From Lysobacterales bacterium 63-13 (GTDB lineage: Bacteria; Pseudomonadota; Gammaproteobacteria; Xanthomonadales; Rhodanobacteraceae): a stretch of 64,000 nucleotides of DNA. Below the pieces are notes generated by a model. It ran no database searches. It had not been told where the DNA came from and saw only the letters and a list, made by a program, of their open reading frames with translations. The stretch spans positions 88,179 through 152,178 of the forward strand of contig MKWR01000011.1 in the NCBI GenBank assembly GCA_001899855.1, in the 5' to 3' direction. Positions 48,906 through 57,113 of the stretch are shown piece after piece. A program made the position numbers and the translations under genes. The first letter of the stretch is position 1. Each line of letters begins with the position of its first letter.

Positions 48906-49855
48906 GCAAGCACTGGAGCGAGCACCGCGAGGGCGGCGGGCGCTTTGCCTTGTGGCTGATCTTCAACATCGGCCTGCGCTGCGGGCGCACCTGCGCGCGC
49001 GTGCTGCTGTATCCGATCACCCTGTATTTCTTCCTGCGCCGCGGCGCCGAGCGGCGCGCTTCGCGTGTCTACCTGGCGCAGGTGTTCGGCAAACCCGCCT
49101 CGGCGTGGATGGTCATGCGCCACATCCATTGTTTCGCCGCGACCATCCTCGATCGCATCTATCTGCTCAGCGAGCACCTGCGCAAGTTCGATATCCGCGT
49201 TTCTGGCCTGGACGAATTGCACGCGCAGATGCGCCCCGATCGCGGCATGCTCCTGCTCGGCGCGCACGTCGGCAGTTTCGAGGTGTTGCGCGTGCTCTCG
49301 CTGACGCGGCCGGATGTGACCGTGCGCGTCGTCCTCAACACGCGGCAGACGCCGGTGATGACCGAGCTTTTCCACGCGCTCAATCCGCAGATGGCAAAGA
49401 CCGTGATCGATGCCTCGCGACCCGGACACGAAGTCGTCCTCGCCCTGCACGATGCCATGCACGAAGGCAGCCTGGCGACCCTGCTCGGTGATCGCGCGCG
49501 GCCGGGCGAGGCGACCATCGAAGTCGATTTCCTCGGCCTGCCGGCCAAATTCCCAGTCGCCCCGTTCCTCATCGCCAGCATGCTCAAGGTGCCGGTCGTG
49601 CTATGCCTTGGCCTCTATCGCGGCGGACGCAGTTACGATCTGGTCTTCGAGACCCTGGCTGAACAGCTTGACCTGCCGCGGCGCGGCAGGGAGGCGGAAC
49701 TGCGCGCATTCGTGCAACGCTATGCCGCGCGGCTTGAGCACCACGTCCGTGCCCATCCTTACAACTGGTTCAATTTCTATGATTTCTGGAATCTCGAAAG
49801 CACGCGCGAGCAGCCTGTTGTGGCTGATCCTGCCGTGTCTGGCGAACGCGGCTGA
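48902..49855 (+). CDS. LpxL/HtrB-type acyltransferase
   Basis: 317 residues. An N-terminal membrane anchor precedes the lipid A biosynthesis acyltransferase domain, with catalytic-type GAHVGSFEVLR (H-x4-E), VVLNTRQTP, and LLGDRARPGEATIEVDFLG. In aryl polyene clusters this protein is thought to join the polyene carboxylic acid to a lipid or glycerol headgroup. The start overlaps the dehydratase gene by 4 nt, and the following LolA-like gene starts within its last 77 nt. Confidence 0.88.
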   Translation: MSKHWSEHREGGGRFALWLIFNIGLRCGRTCARVLLYPITLYFFLRRGAERRASRVYLAQVFGKPASAWMVMRHIHCFAATILDRIYLLSEHLRKFDIRVSGLDELHAQMRPDRGMLLLGAHVGSFEVLRVLSLTRPDVTVRVVLNTRQTPVMTELFHALNPQMAKTVIDASRPGHEVVLALHDAMHEGSLATLLGDRARPGEATIEVDFLGLPAKFPVAPFLIASMLKVPVVLCLGLYRGGRSYDLVFETLAEQLDLPRRGREAELRAFVQRYAARLEHHVRAHPYNWFNFYDFWNLESTREQPVVADPAVSGERG

Positions 49856-50432
49856 GGTCGACCCGCTGGCCCTGGTCAACGGCCTGCAGCGCGAACTGCC
49901 GGCGCGCACCGCCTACACCGAGGTGCGTTTTTCGCAGATGTACGACCGCGCCGTGATTGCGCGTGGCGAACTCGAATACCTCGGCCCGGGCAAGCTCGGC
50001 AAGCGCGTCGACAGTCCGTACGCGGAAACCACGACGATCGCCGATGGCGAGGTCAGCATCCAGCGCGGCTCGCGCGAGCCGCGGCGCATCTCGCTCGATC
50101 GCATACCGGAGCTGGAAGGTTTCCTGCGCGGCTTCAGCGCCCTGCTCGGCGGAGATGTCGCCGCGCTGCAACGCGATTTCGAGGTGCAGGGCAGCGGCAG
50201 CGCCGAACAATGGCAACTGCGCCTGTCGCCAAGGGACAAGCGCCTGAAGACACGCATCGAAGCCTTGCAGGTTGATGGTGCCGGCAGCAAGGCGCGTTGT
50301 TTCAGCATCATTGATGCCGATGCCGATGTCAGCATCCTCATGGTCGAGGAGTTGGCGACGATGACCTTGCCGAAGCCGTTGACGCAGAAGAATGTCGAGC
50401 TGACTTGCCGACGCGGGAATTCCGGGTCGTGA
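49779..50432 (+). CDS. LolA-like outer-membrane carrier (ApeL-like)
   Basis: 217 residues from ATG 49779, giving a signal peptide (ARASSLLWLILPCLANA); the frame is open further upstream without protein-like sequence. The mature part follows LolA: TEVRFSQMYDRAVIARGELEYLGPGKLGKRVDSPYAE and a concave beta-sheet pattern. It should ferry the lipid-linked polyene across the periplasm. It overlaps the acyltransferase by 77 nt and the MMPL gene by 4 nt (GTGA). Confidence 0.83.
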   Translation: MISGISKARASSLLWLILPCLANAAEVDPLALVNGLQRELPARTAYTEVRFSQMYDRAVIARGELEYLGPGKLGKRVDSPYAETTTIADGEVSIQRGSREPRRISLDRIPELEGFLRGFSALLGGDVAALQRDFEVQGSGSAEQWQLRLSPRDKRLKTRIEALQVDGAGSKARCFSIIDADADVSILMVEELATMTLPKPLTQKNVELTCRRGNSGS

Positions 50433-52768
50433 GTCCGCGCCTGCGCCGCTGGGCCCTGCTGATCGGCTGGGTGATCGTGTTGCTTGCGGTTGCCGTCTAC
50501 ACCGTGCACACGCTCAAGCTCAGCACCGATCTGCGCAGCTTCATGCCGCCGGCGCAGACGCCGGACCAGAAACTGCTGATGGAGCAGATTGGCGAGGGCC
50601 CCGGCTCACGCCTGCTGCTGCTGGCGATCAGCGGCGATGGCGAAGAACAGCTTGCCGAACTGAGCCGGCAATTCAGCGCGGCGCTGCGCCAGGACGCGCA
50701 TTTCAGCCAGGTGGTCAACGGTGAATTCGACGCCGGCCTGCTCGATGAAGCCCTGCTGCCGTATCGCTATCTGCTGACCTCGAGCTTCGACGCCACGCCG
50801 CTGGATGCAGCAACCCTGGCCGATGAACTCGGTCAGCGCGTGGAGGATCTCGGCTCGCCGGCGGCAACCCTGCTGAAGCCGATCCTGCCGCGCGACCCGA
50901 CGCTCGAGATCATGAAACTCGCCGAGCAGTGGTCGCCGCCAAAGCAGCCGCTGCTGCGCGATGGCGTCTGGTTTTCGCCCGAGGGCGAGGCCTTGCTGCT
51001 GGTGCAGACGCATGCCGCCGGTTTCGATCCGGCCGCGCAGGGCGAAGCGATTGCGGCGATCGAATCGACCTTTGCCGCGAACAAGGCGGCGTCCGCAAAT
51101 GCCCGGCTGGTGATCAGCGGGCCGGGCTATTTCACCGTGCTGGTCAATGCCAGCACGCGCGGCGAATCGGAATGGCTCGGCCGCATCAGCACGGTCGGCT
51201 TCATCATCCTGCTGCTGCTCGCCTATCGCAGCGTTGCCGTGCTCGGCCTGGCAGCCTTGCCGATCGCCTCGGGCGCACTGGCCGGTGTCGCCGCGATCGC
51301 CGTGGTCTTCACCGAGATGCACGGCATCACCCTGGCGTTTGGCTTCACCCTGCTTGGCGTTGCCCAGGAATATCCCATCCGCCTGCTCAGCCATCGCCGC
51401 GCCGGTGAGAGCGCACTTGAAAGCGTGCGTGGCCTGTGGCCGCTGCTGCTGACCGCGATTGCTTCGGCATGTATCGCCTATCTTGCCTTCTTCGCATCCG
51501 GAGTGACTGGCCTCATGCAGTTGGCCGTGTTCACGATCAGCGGCTTGCTCGTCGCCGGATTCAGCACGCGCTACCTGCTGCCGCGCGTGCTGCCGCCAGG
51601 ATTCCGCGATGCCGCCGATACGCCCGGACTCGGCAGGATCTGGAACTGGCTCGAAGGCCTGCCACGGCCACGCTGGCTGCCGCCGGCGCTGCTGGTGATC
51701 GCCGCGCTGATGCTGTGGTCGGCGACGACACCGTTCTGGCAGAACGACCTCGCTTCATTGACCCCGGTGCCAAAGGACCTGATGCAGCGCGAAGGCCGCC
51801 TGCGCGCGGCGCTCGGCGCACCGGATGTGCGCTATTTGCTGATTGTCGAAGCCGCGGATGCGGAAGGCGTGCTCGAACTCTCGGAGAAGATTTCCCCGCG
51901 CATCGACGCCCTGGTCAAGCAAGGGGCGGCAAGTGCCGCCGAGTTGCCGAGCCGCTATCTGCCGAGCCTGGCGACGCAGCGCACCAGGCAGGCGGCCTTG
52001 CCCGATCGCCCCGCGCTTGCCGCCATGCTTGCCGAGGCCTCACGGGATCTGCCTTTCCGCGCCGGCCTCTTCGATCCATTCCTTGAGGACGTCGAAAAGG
52101 CACGCACGCTTGCAGCGCTGACGCCAGGCGCGTTCTCGCGCTCGCCGATTGGCGCACGCATCGATGCAATGCTGATCCAGCGTGAGGGCCACTGGCTGGG
52201 TCTGGGCACGATCATCGGCATGCAGGATCCCGCCGCCTTCGATGCGCTCGCACACGAGACCGATGGCGCGGTGCGCCTGCTCGATCTCAAGGGCGCCTCG
52301 GAATCCCTGGTCGCGTCGTATCGCGAACGCATCCTGCACGCCTTTGCCATTGCCATAGTCCTCCTTGTGGTCACCGTCTTCATCGCCTTCCGCGACATCC
52401 ACCGCGCCTGGCATGTGCTGGCACCGATGACCCTGGCGACGATCCTCGTGCTCGCCGTGCTGCGCGCGGGCGGCACTTCGTTGTCCTTGTTCCATCTCGT
52501 TGCGTTGACCCTGGCCGCCGGCCTCGGCCTGCATTACGCCCTGTTCTTCGAACGCACCACGCCGGATGCCGCCGAAGCGCGGCGCACCCTGCACGCAACG
52601 CTCGTCTGCGTGATTTCGGCCTTGCTTGTCTTCGCCCTGCTCGCATGGTCGTCGTTGCCGGTGTTGCGCGCGATCGGCCTGACCGTCAGCCTTGGCGTCG
52701 GTTTCCACTTTTGCCTATCAATCCTGATGGCACGCAAGGGGCGCCCGCGCGATGCTGACCAGGGATGA
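50429..52768 (+). CDS. MMPL/RND-superfamily exporter (ApeM-like)
   Basis: 779 residues from GTG 50429, overlapping the LolA-like stop; TTG 50405 would add eight residues. Twelve membrane segments arise from two halves, each with a large periplasmic loop (first loop about 40-225; second about 430-620). Segments such as ITLAFGFTLLGVAQEYPIRLLSHRRAG and the second-half VALTLAAGLGLHYALFFERTTPDAAE hold the charged residues expected of proton-coupled RND pumps. In aryl polyene loci this is the presumed exporter of the lipid product from the inner membrane. Confidence 0.88.
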   Translation: MSPRLRRWALLIGWVIVLLAVAVYTVHTLKLSTDLRSFMPPAQTPDQKLLMEQIGEGPGSRLLLLAISGDGEEQLAELSRQFSAALRQDAHFSQVVNGEFDAGLLDEALLPYRYLLTSSFDATPLDAATLADELGQRVEDLGSPAATLLKPILPRDPTLEIMKLAEQWSPPKQPLLRDGVWFSPEGEALLLVQTHAAGFDPAAQGEAIAAIESTFAANKAASANARLVISGPGYFTVLVNASTRGESEWLGRISTVGFIILLLLAYRSVAVLGLAALPIASGALAGVAAIAVVFTEMHGITLAFGFTLLGVAQEYPIRLLSHRRAGESALESVRGLWPLLLTAIASACIAYLAFFASGVTGLMQLAVFTISGLLVAGFSTRYLLPRVLPPGFRDAADTPGLGRIWNWLEGLPRPRWLPPALLVIAALMLWSATTPFWQNDLASLTPVPKDLMQREGRLRAALGAPDVRYLLIVEAADAEGVLELSEKISPRIDALVKQGAASAAELPSRYLPSLATQRTRQAALPDRPALAAMLAEASRDLPFRAGLFDPFLEDVEKARTLAALTPGAFSRSPIGARIDAMLIQREGHWLGLGTIIGMQDPAAFDALAHETDGAVRLLDLKGASESLVASYRERILHAFAIAIVLLVVTVFIAFRDIHRAWHVLAPMTLATILVLAVLRAGGTSLSLFHLVALTLAAGLGLHYALFFERTTPDAAEARRTLHATLVCVISALLVFALLAWSSLPVLRAIGLTVSLGVGFHFCLSILMARKGRPRDADQG

Positions 52769-53204
52769 CTGGGGACATCTGATCCCGCACCAGGGCAGCA
52801 TGTGCCTGCTCGATGCGATCGTCGAGTTCACCGCGGAAACCATCCGCGCGCGTAGCGATTCGCATCGACGCACCGACAACCCCTTGCGCAGCGATGGCAT
52901 CCTTCGCGCCGTGCACCTGTGCGAATACGGCGCGCAGTCGATGGCCGTGCACGGTGCCCTGCTTGCCCGCGCCGCTGGCCACGCTGCCGCCCCCGGATTC
53001 CTCGTCTCGCTGCGTGGCGTCACCCTTGCGGTTTCCCGAATCGACGACCTGTCCGGCCCGCTGGAAGTGTTCGGCGAGCGCCTGCTTGGCAGTGAATCAA
53101 GTTGGCAGTATGCGTTTCGCATTGAACATGCCGGTATCGAGATTGCCTCGGGGCGCGCAGCCGTGATGTTGGTCGAAGGGCCGGGAATGGGGAATCGAGA
53201 GTAG
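52752..53204 (+). CDS. Hotdog-fold dehydratase (ApeP-like)
   Basis: 150 residues, ATG 52752 lying within the last 17 nt of the MMPL gene. The start LIPHQGSMCLLDAIVEF and HLCEYGAQSMAVHGALLAR match ApeP-type 3-hydroxyacyl-ACP dehydratases, which work with ApeI-like partners. The last nine codons (EGPGMGNRE) run into a GGGAAT repeat, a frequent end for genes in Xanthomonadales, so the native C-terminus may have been extended by the repeat. Confidence 0.85.
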   Translation: MLTRDDWGHLIPHQGSMCLLDAIVEFTAETIRARSDSHRRTDNPLRSDGILRAVHLCEYGAQSMAVHGALLARAAGHAAAPGFLVSLRGVTLAVSRIDDLSGPLEVFGERLLGSESSWQYAFRIEHAGIEIASGRAAVMLVEGPGMGNRE

Positions 53205-53214
53205 GGAATGGGGG
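53183..53214. repeat. GGGAATS short repeat cluster
   Basis: GGGAATG (53183), GGGAATC (53189) and GGGAATG (53204), followed by a G-run. These heptamer-type repeats resemble the intergenic repeats common in xanthomonads. The dehydratase stop codon lies within the cluster. Confidence 0.6.
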
Positions 53215-54064
53215 GTGTGATTTTTCGCAAGATTGCCCGCACTATCTATATTTATCCACTATACATGCAGGCGCTCTGGTGCTTGGCATGACGTGAATTT
53301 CGTGGAAGCGACTTCAGTCGCGATGCTTGTCTCTTTACGCTCCTGCGGAGCGCGGCATCCCTGCTGGGTACCTCTCCTCGCTCGTCATCCCGGCATAGGC
53401 CGGAAGCGCTTTTCAACAGCCGCACGACTGGTCATCCTGTGACTTTGCTCCTTCTAGAGCACGCTCCTTTGTCGCGCGGTATCCATGCCGTTTTTCACTC
53501 GCCTCCAGCGAGCGAGTCACTTTCTCTTGTGTGGCCAAGAGATAGCAACCACTGCGCCGCAGGAGCGGCGCGAACAGCGCAGCTGGCCCGAAGGGCGCAG
53601 GGCAGGAGCCCGGGGTCAAGAGAAGGCCACGCCGATGCAGCGGTCTCCGGGCATCCTGCCCTCCGACTGCGCGAAGCGGTTCCGGGGTTGGCTGACAGTG
53701 CGTCCCTGAACTGGCAGCCAACTGGCTCGCATCCATGCGAGCCACCCTGCGGGCAATTCCTCCACCACTTCGCCGCCGCATAGGGGGCCCCATTCACTGC
53801 GCATCCTGCGCAGCAAAGCCAAAGACGAAGCCAAAGACGAAGCAGATTCCCGCGCGCGTTGGCATCTCGCTTTTCCTTCCCGCCTTGCGTACCCAGAGGG
53901 CATAAAGGAGAAGGTGCCCGGTAGGGCGGATGAGGGGGCTTTTGCTTTGATCTTCGCTCCTGCTCTGAACCCCGTATCGATCACCCTGGAGAATGACCGA
54001 CAACCTCCTTGCTATCCTCCCTGGACATGATCACCCACCCGAGCCAGTGGCCAAGGAATCCGAA
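53205..54064. other. 860-bp region without a supported gene, probably dispersed repeat material
   Basis: This gap separates the dehydratase gene from the ketoreductase gene in an otherwise tightly packed cluster. Open frames exist on both strands, but none has a good start site, signal peptide or recognisable domain. The leading part (to 53290) is AT-richer; the rest is of normal composition. It holds a duplicated 12-mer GCCAAAGACGAA (53818-53829 and 53830-53841). Part of it (around 53470-53560) resembles intergenic sequence I have seen repeated in xanthomonad genomes, which is unverified. Confidence 0.5.
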
Positions 54065-54796
54065 ATGACCTCATCCCCTCGACGCGCGCTGGTGACGGGC
54101 GGCAGCGGTGACATCGGCAGTGCAATTGCGACCGCGCTGGCACAGCAGGGTTGCGAGGTCATCGTGCATGCGCATGCAAACATCGCCCGTGCGCAAGCAG
54201 TCGCCGAGGAGATTCAGGCAATGGGCGGCAAGGCTTCGGCGGTCGCCTTCGATGTCGTCGACGGCGCGGCCTCGCGCGCGGCGCTGGAATTGCTGCTCGC
54301 GGATGGGCCGATCCAGGTCGTCGTCAACAATGCCGGCATCCATGATGATGCGCCGATGGCAGGGATGAGCGAGGCGCAATGGCGACGCGTGATCGATGTC
54401 TCGCTGCATGGATTCTTCAACGTGACCCAGCCCCTGCTGTTGCCAATGGCGCGCACGCGTTTTGGTCGCATCGTCAGCGTTTCATCGGTGGCCGGCGTGC
54501 TCGGCAATCGCGGGCAGGCGAACTACGCGGCGGCAAAGGCCGGCCTGCACGGCGCCTCGAAATCGCTGGCGCGCGAGATGGGCTCGCGTGGCATCACCGT
54601 CAACGTCGTTGCGCCGGGCATGATCGAGGGCAGCATGCTCGGCGAAACCTTCGACACGGCGATGGTCAAGGCCATCGTGCCGGCAGCGCGAATCGGCAGG
54701 CCGGATGAGGTGGCTGCCCTGGTCGGCTTCCTGTGCAGCGACGAGGCCGGCTACATCAACGGCCAGGTGATCGGCATCAACGGCGGCATGGGTTGA
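54065..54796 (+). CDS. 3-oxoacyl-ACP reductase (FabG/ApeQ-like)
   Basis: 243 residues from ATG 54065, preceded by AAGGA. Complete SDR/FabG signature: TGGSGDIGSAIA, NNAGIHDDAPM, catalytic SVSSVAG, YAAAKAGLHG and GYINGQVIGINGGMG. In this cluster it should reduce the 3-ketoacyl-ACP made by the ketosynthase at each cycle. It lies 860 bp from the dehydratase gene, so it probably has its own promoter in that region. The next gene starts 72 bp downstream. Confidence 0.9.
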   Translation: MTSSPRRALVTGGSGDIGSAIATALAQQGCEVIVHAHANIARAQAVAEEIQAMGGKASAVAFDVVDGAASRAALELLLADGPIQVVVNNAGIHDDAPMAGMSEAQWRRVIDVSLHGFFNVTQPLLLPMARTRFGRIVSVSSVAGVLGNRGQANYAAAKAGLHGASKSLAREMGSRGITVNVVAPGMIEGSMLGETFDTAMVKAIVPAARIGRPDEVAALVGFLCSDEAGYINGQVIGINGGMG

Positions 54797-54868
54797 GATT
54801 GCGGCATGTCGCTGGATTTGGCATTGTGGCATCCGGCCATCAATGGCCGAATCAGGGGAAATGCAAAG

Positions 54869-55381
54869 ATGAATCGTTGCAAATGGATGTTTTGCATCAG
54901 TACCGCCTTGCTCGCCGGCAACGCCATCGCAGCTGATCCGATCACGATGGCCAAGCCTGTTCCATTCGCCGATGAAGCGATGATCGCGGGCAAGATCAAG
55001 AAGGAATGTGATATCCAGAACCAGCTCGCCGCCTATACCGAGGAATATGCACGCGAGGATCAGGGCCTCAGCATCACGTTCGCCGATTCGGTGCGGAAGG
55101 ATTCGCCCGGCATGGTGCTCGACTTGCAGATCAAGGATGCGGTTTCCGCCGGCAATCCTTTCCTCGGTCATCGCAAGAGCACCCTCGTCGCCGGCACGCT
55201 ATATCGCGACGGGGAAATCATTGGCAAGTTCGTCGGCCGGCGCAACTCGATGGGTGGAGCGTTTGCCGGCTACAAGGGTTCGTGCTCGGTGCTTGGCCGT
55301 ACGGTCAAGGTGCTCGGTCAGGATATTGCCAAGTGGCTCAAATCGCCGACGATGGATGCACAGCTCGGCGATCTCGAATGA
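54869..55381 (+). CDS. Hypothetical secreted protein in aryl polyene locus
   Basis: 170 residues from ATG 54869; the frame is open to 54806 but the extension is not native-looking. A signal peptide (CISTALLAGNAIAA) is followed by a compact domain with conserved-looking cysteines (KKECDIQ and KGSCSVLG), which may form a disulfide, and glycine-rich NSMGGAFAGY. I do not recognise a family. Its place between the ketoreductase and the second halogenase suggests a periplasmic accessory role in the pigment pathway; this is only inferred. Confidence 0.65.
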   Translation: MNRCKWMFCISTALLAGNAIAADPITMAKPVPFADEAMIAGKIKKECDIQNQLAAYTEEYAREDQGLSITFADSVRKDSPGMVLDLQIKDAVSAGNPFLGHRKSTLVAGTLYRDGEIIGKFVGRRNSMGGAFAGYKGSCSVLGRTVKVLGQDIAKWLKSPTMDAQLGDLE

Positions 55382-55517
55382 AGCCGTGCCGTTGATGCCG
55401 TGATCGCGTCAACGGCAGGCACGAACCTGCGCAATCGTCCAACAGCTTGTTCCGCGCTCGCACATCGAGCGCGTCTTGCCAATCTCCGGGTCACCTGTCC
55501 GCGCCCGCATCGATCGA

Positions 55518-57113
55518 TCAGGCAACCGCTGCAAACAGGGGCGTGGATGCATCAGGTGTCGATGGAAGATCCTCGCCGGCGAGCCCCGGACACGCCGCGC
55601 GTGCGCGTGCCACGGTGGTCGCCGCGAGGTTGCGCAAGAGGGCGATATTGCCACGCAGGCGCGCGCGGACTTCGGCATCGGACAGGGCATCACGCAGGTG
55701 CGCATTCATGCCGACAAACCAGGCAAGCTCCTGCTGATCCAGCATCACGGCGTTGTTGTCCGGGGTTCGCGCCTGCGCCCAGCGCCGGAAAAACGCCTGC
55801 ATGTCGAGATTGAGGCGGGCCGCCTCGATGAGGTCGTCCTGCATCTCGCCAAGCAAGGCGATGTCGGCCAGGCGATTCTGGAAAACCAGCGGGCAGAGCA
55901 CGCCCCAGTAATAGGCGTAGTCCCAGATCACCTTGATCGACAGCACCTCGGCATCGCCGAACAAGGCGTAGTTGTCGCGGTACAGGCTCAGCGTGTTGTT
56001 GTAGAAGGAAAAATACAGTTGTTCGAAAATCCGCGCATACGGGCCGAGCGGCTTGCCGGCGCGGTCCAGTTCGATCAGCTCGCAGATATAGGTGTTGCTG
56101 ATGGCGATGAAGTCCGAGCCGGGTGAATAGAACGGATCGAGGAACACGCCGGCCTCGCCGGTCAAGGCCCAGCGATCACCGGAGAAGACCTGCTTGCAGC
56201 CGTGCGAATAGCCGCGCAGGTAGCGGAAATCCATCAGCTTCTCGCGCTTTTCCTCGCAGGCCCTGGCGACCAGCGGTTGATGCTGGCGCAGCCATTCCAG
56301 TGCGCGTTCGAAATTGTTCATCGTCTCCAGCGGATGCATCTTCGCATCGCAGACGATGCCGACCGAATGCGCGCCGGATCCGAGCGGGATCAGCCACACC
56401 CAGTAACCGGGGCCACACAGGTGGTTGGTCGATCGCCAGCGCTCGTGCCGCGGTTCGCAGCGATCGGCCCAGCCCTGGTCGACGCTCCAGTCATCCACGG
56501 CGAGCATGGCGTCGATGCGGAACCAGACGGCATTGCAGTCGTGGCCATTGTCCTCGGCCAGGCCGAGCTTGCGCTTGATCACGCCGGCCCGGCCGCTGGC
56601 ATCGATCACCCAGCGCGCGCTGCAGGTCATGGCCTCGCCATGCACGGTCGCGCGCACCACATGCGCAGCATCGCCCACGCCGAAATCGACGCCGCGGACG
56701 GTGCTCTCGTCGCGGAAATCGATTCCGCGCTCGCGGGCGAGCTCGCCGAGGTGGTTCTCGAGAATGCCACGGTCGATCTGCCAGGTCGGCGTCGGCATCA
56801 CCGTGCTGACACCGAGTTCGGTCACGCCTTCCAGGTCCTCGCGGCCCTCGCTCCAGAAGAAGCGGAAGCCGAACTTGCGGATATGCGCGGCATCGAGGTG
56901 CTGGCGCAGGCCAAGGGTGTCGGCCAGATAGTGGGCGCCAATCTCCACCTTGGACTCGCCAACCTTGTGCGCGGCAATCGGCAATGGATGCGCGTTGCGT
57001 TCGAGCACCACGATGGCGAGATCGGCGAAGCGCTGGCGCAGTTGCAGGGCGAGGCAGAGCCCGGCGAGGCCGCCACCGAGGATGACGACATCCGCTTGCA
57101 GGTTTTCGCTCAT
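55518..57113 (-). CDS. FAD-dependent halogenase-like oxidoreductase (second copy)
   Basis: 531 residues. AGGAG lies 7 nt before ATG 57113. FAD site GGGLAGLCLALQL, GESKVEIGAHYL, and GEAGVFLDPFYSPGSD form the flavoprotein core. GYWVWLIPL (W238, W240) is the W-x-W-x-I-P-type halogenase signature. It is about 90 residues longer than the first copy and only distantly similar to it, with a helical C-terminal extension. It is the last gene of the five-gene minus operon, overlapping the antiporter by 4 nt. Its role is probably a second halogenation or another flavin-dependent step on the polyene. Confidence 0.82.
   Translation of the reverse strand: MSENLQADVVILGGGLAGLCLALQLRQRFADLAIVVLERNAHPLPIAAHKVGESKVEIGAHYLADTLGLRQHLDAAHIRKFGFRFFWSEGREDLEGVTELGVSTVMPTPTWQIDRGILENHLGELARERGIDFRDESTVRGVDFGVGDAAHVVRATVHGEAMTCSARWVIDASGRAGVIKRKLGLAEDNGHDCNAVWFRIDAMLAVDDWSVDQGWADRCEPRHERWRSTNHLCGPGYWVWLIPLGSGAHSVGIVCDAKMHPLETMNNFERALEWLRQHQPLVARACEEKREKLMDFRYLRGYSHGCKQVFSGDRWALTGEAGVFLDPFYSPGSDFIAISNTYICELIELDRAGKPLGPYARIFEQLYFSFYNNTLSLYRDNYALFGDAEVLSIKVIWDYAYYWGVLCPLVFQNRLADIALLGEMQDDLIEAARLNLDMQAFFRRWAQARTPDNNAVMLDQQELAWFVGMNAHLRDALSDAEVRARLRGNIALLRNLAATTVARARAACPGLAGEDLPSTPDASTPLFAAVA

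Noticed and set aside
53413..53984. Two open frames of about 120 residues on the minus strand (53413-53793 and 53616-53984)
   Set aside because: They overlap each other, have no ribosome site, and read as translated repeat or intergenic sequence (clusters of Arg, Ser and Ala typical of GC-rich shadow frames). No domain is visible.
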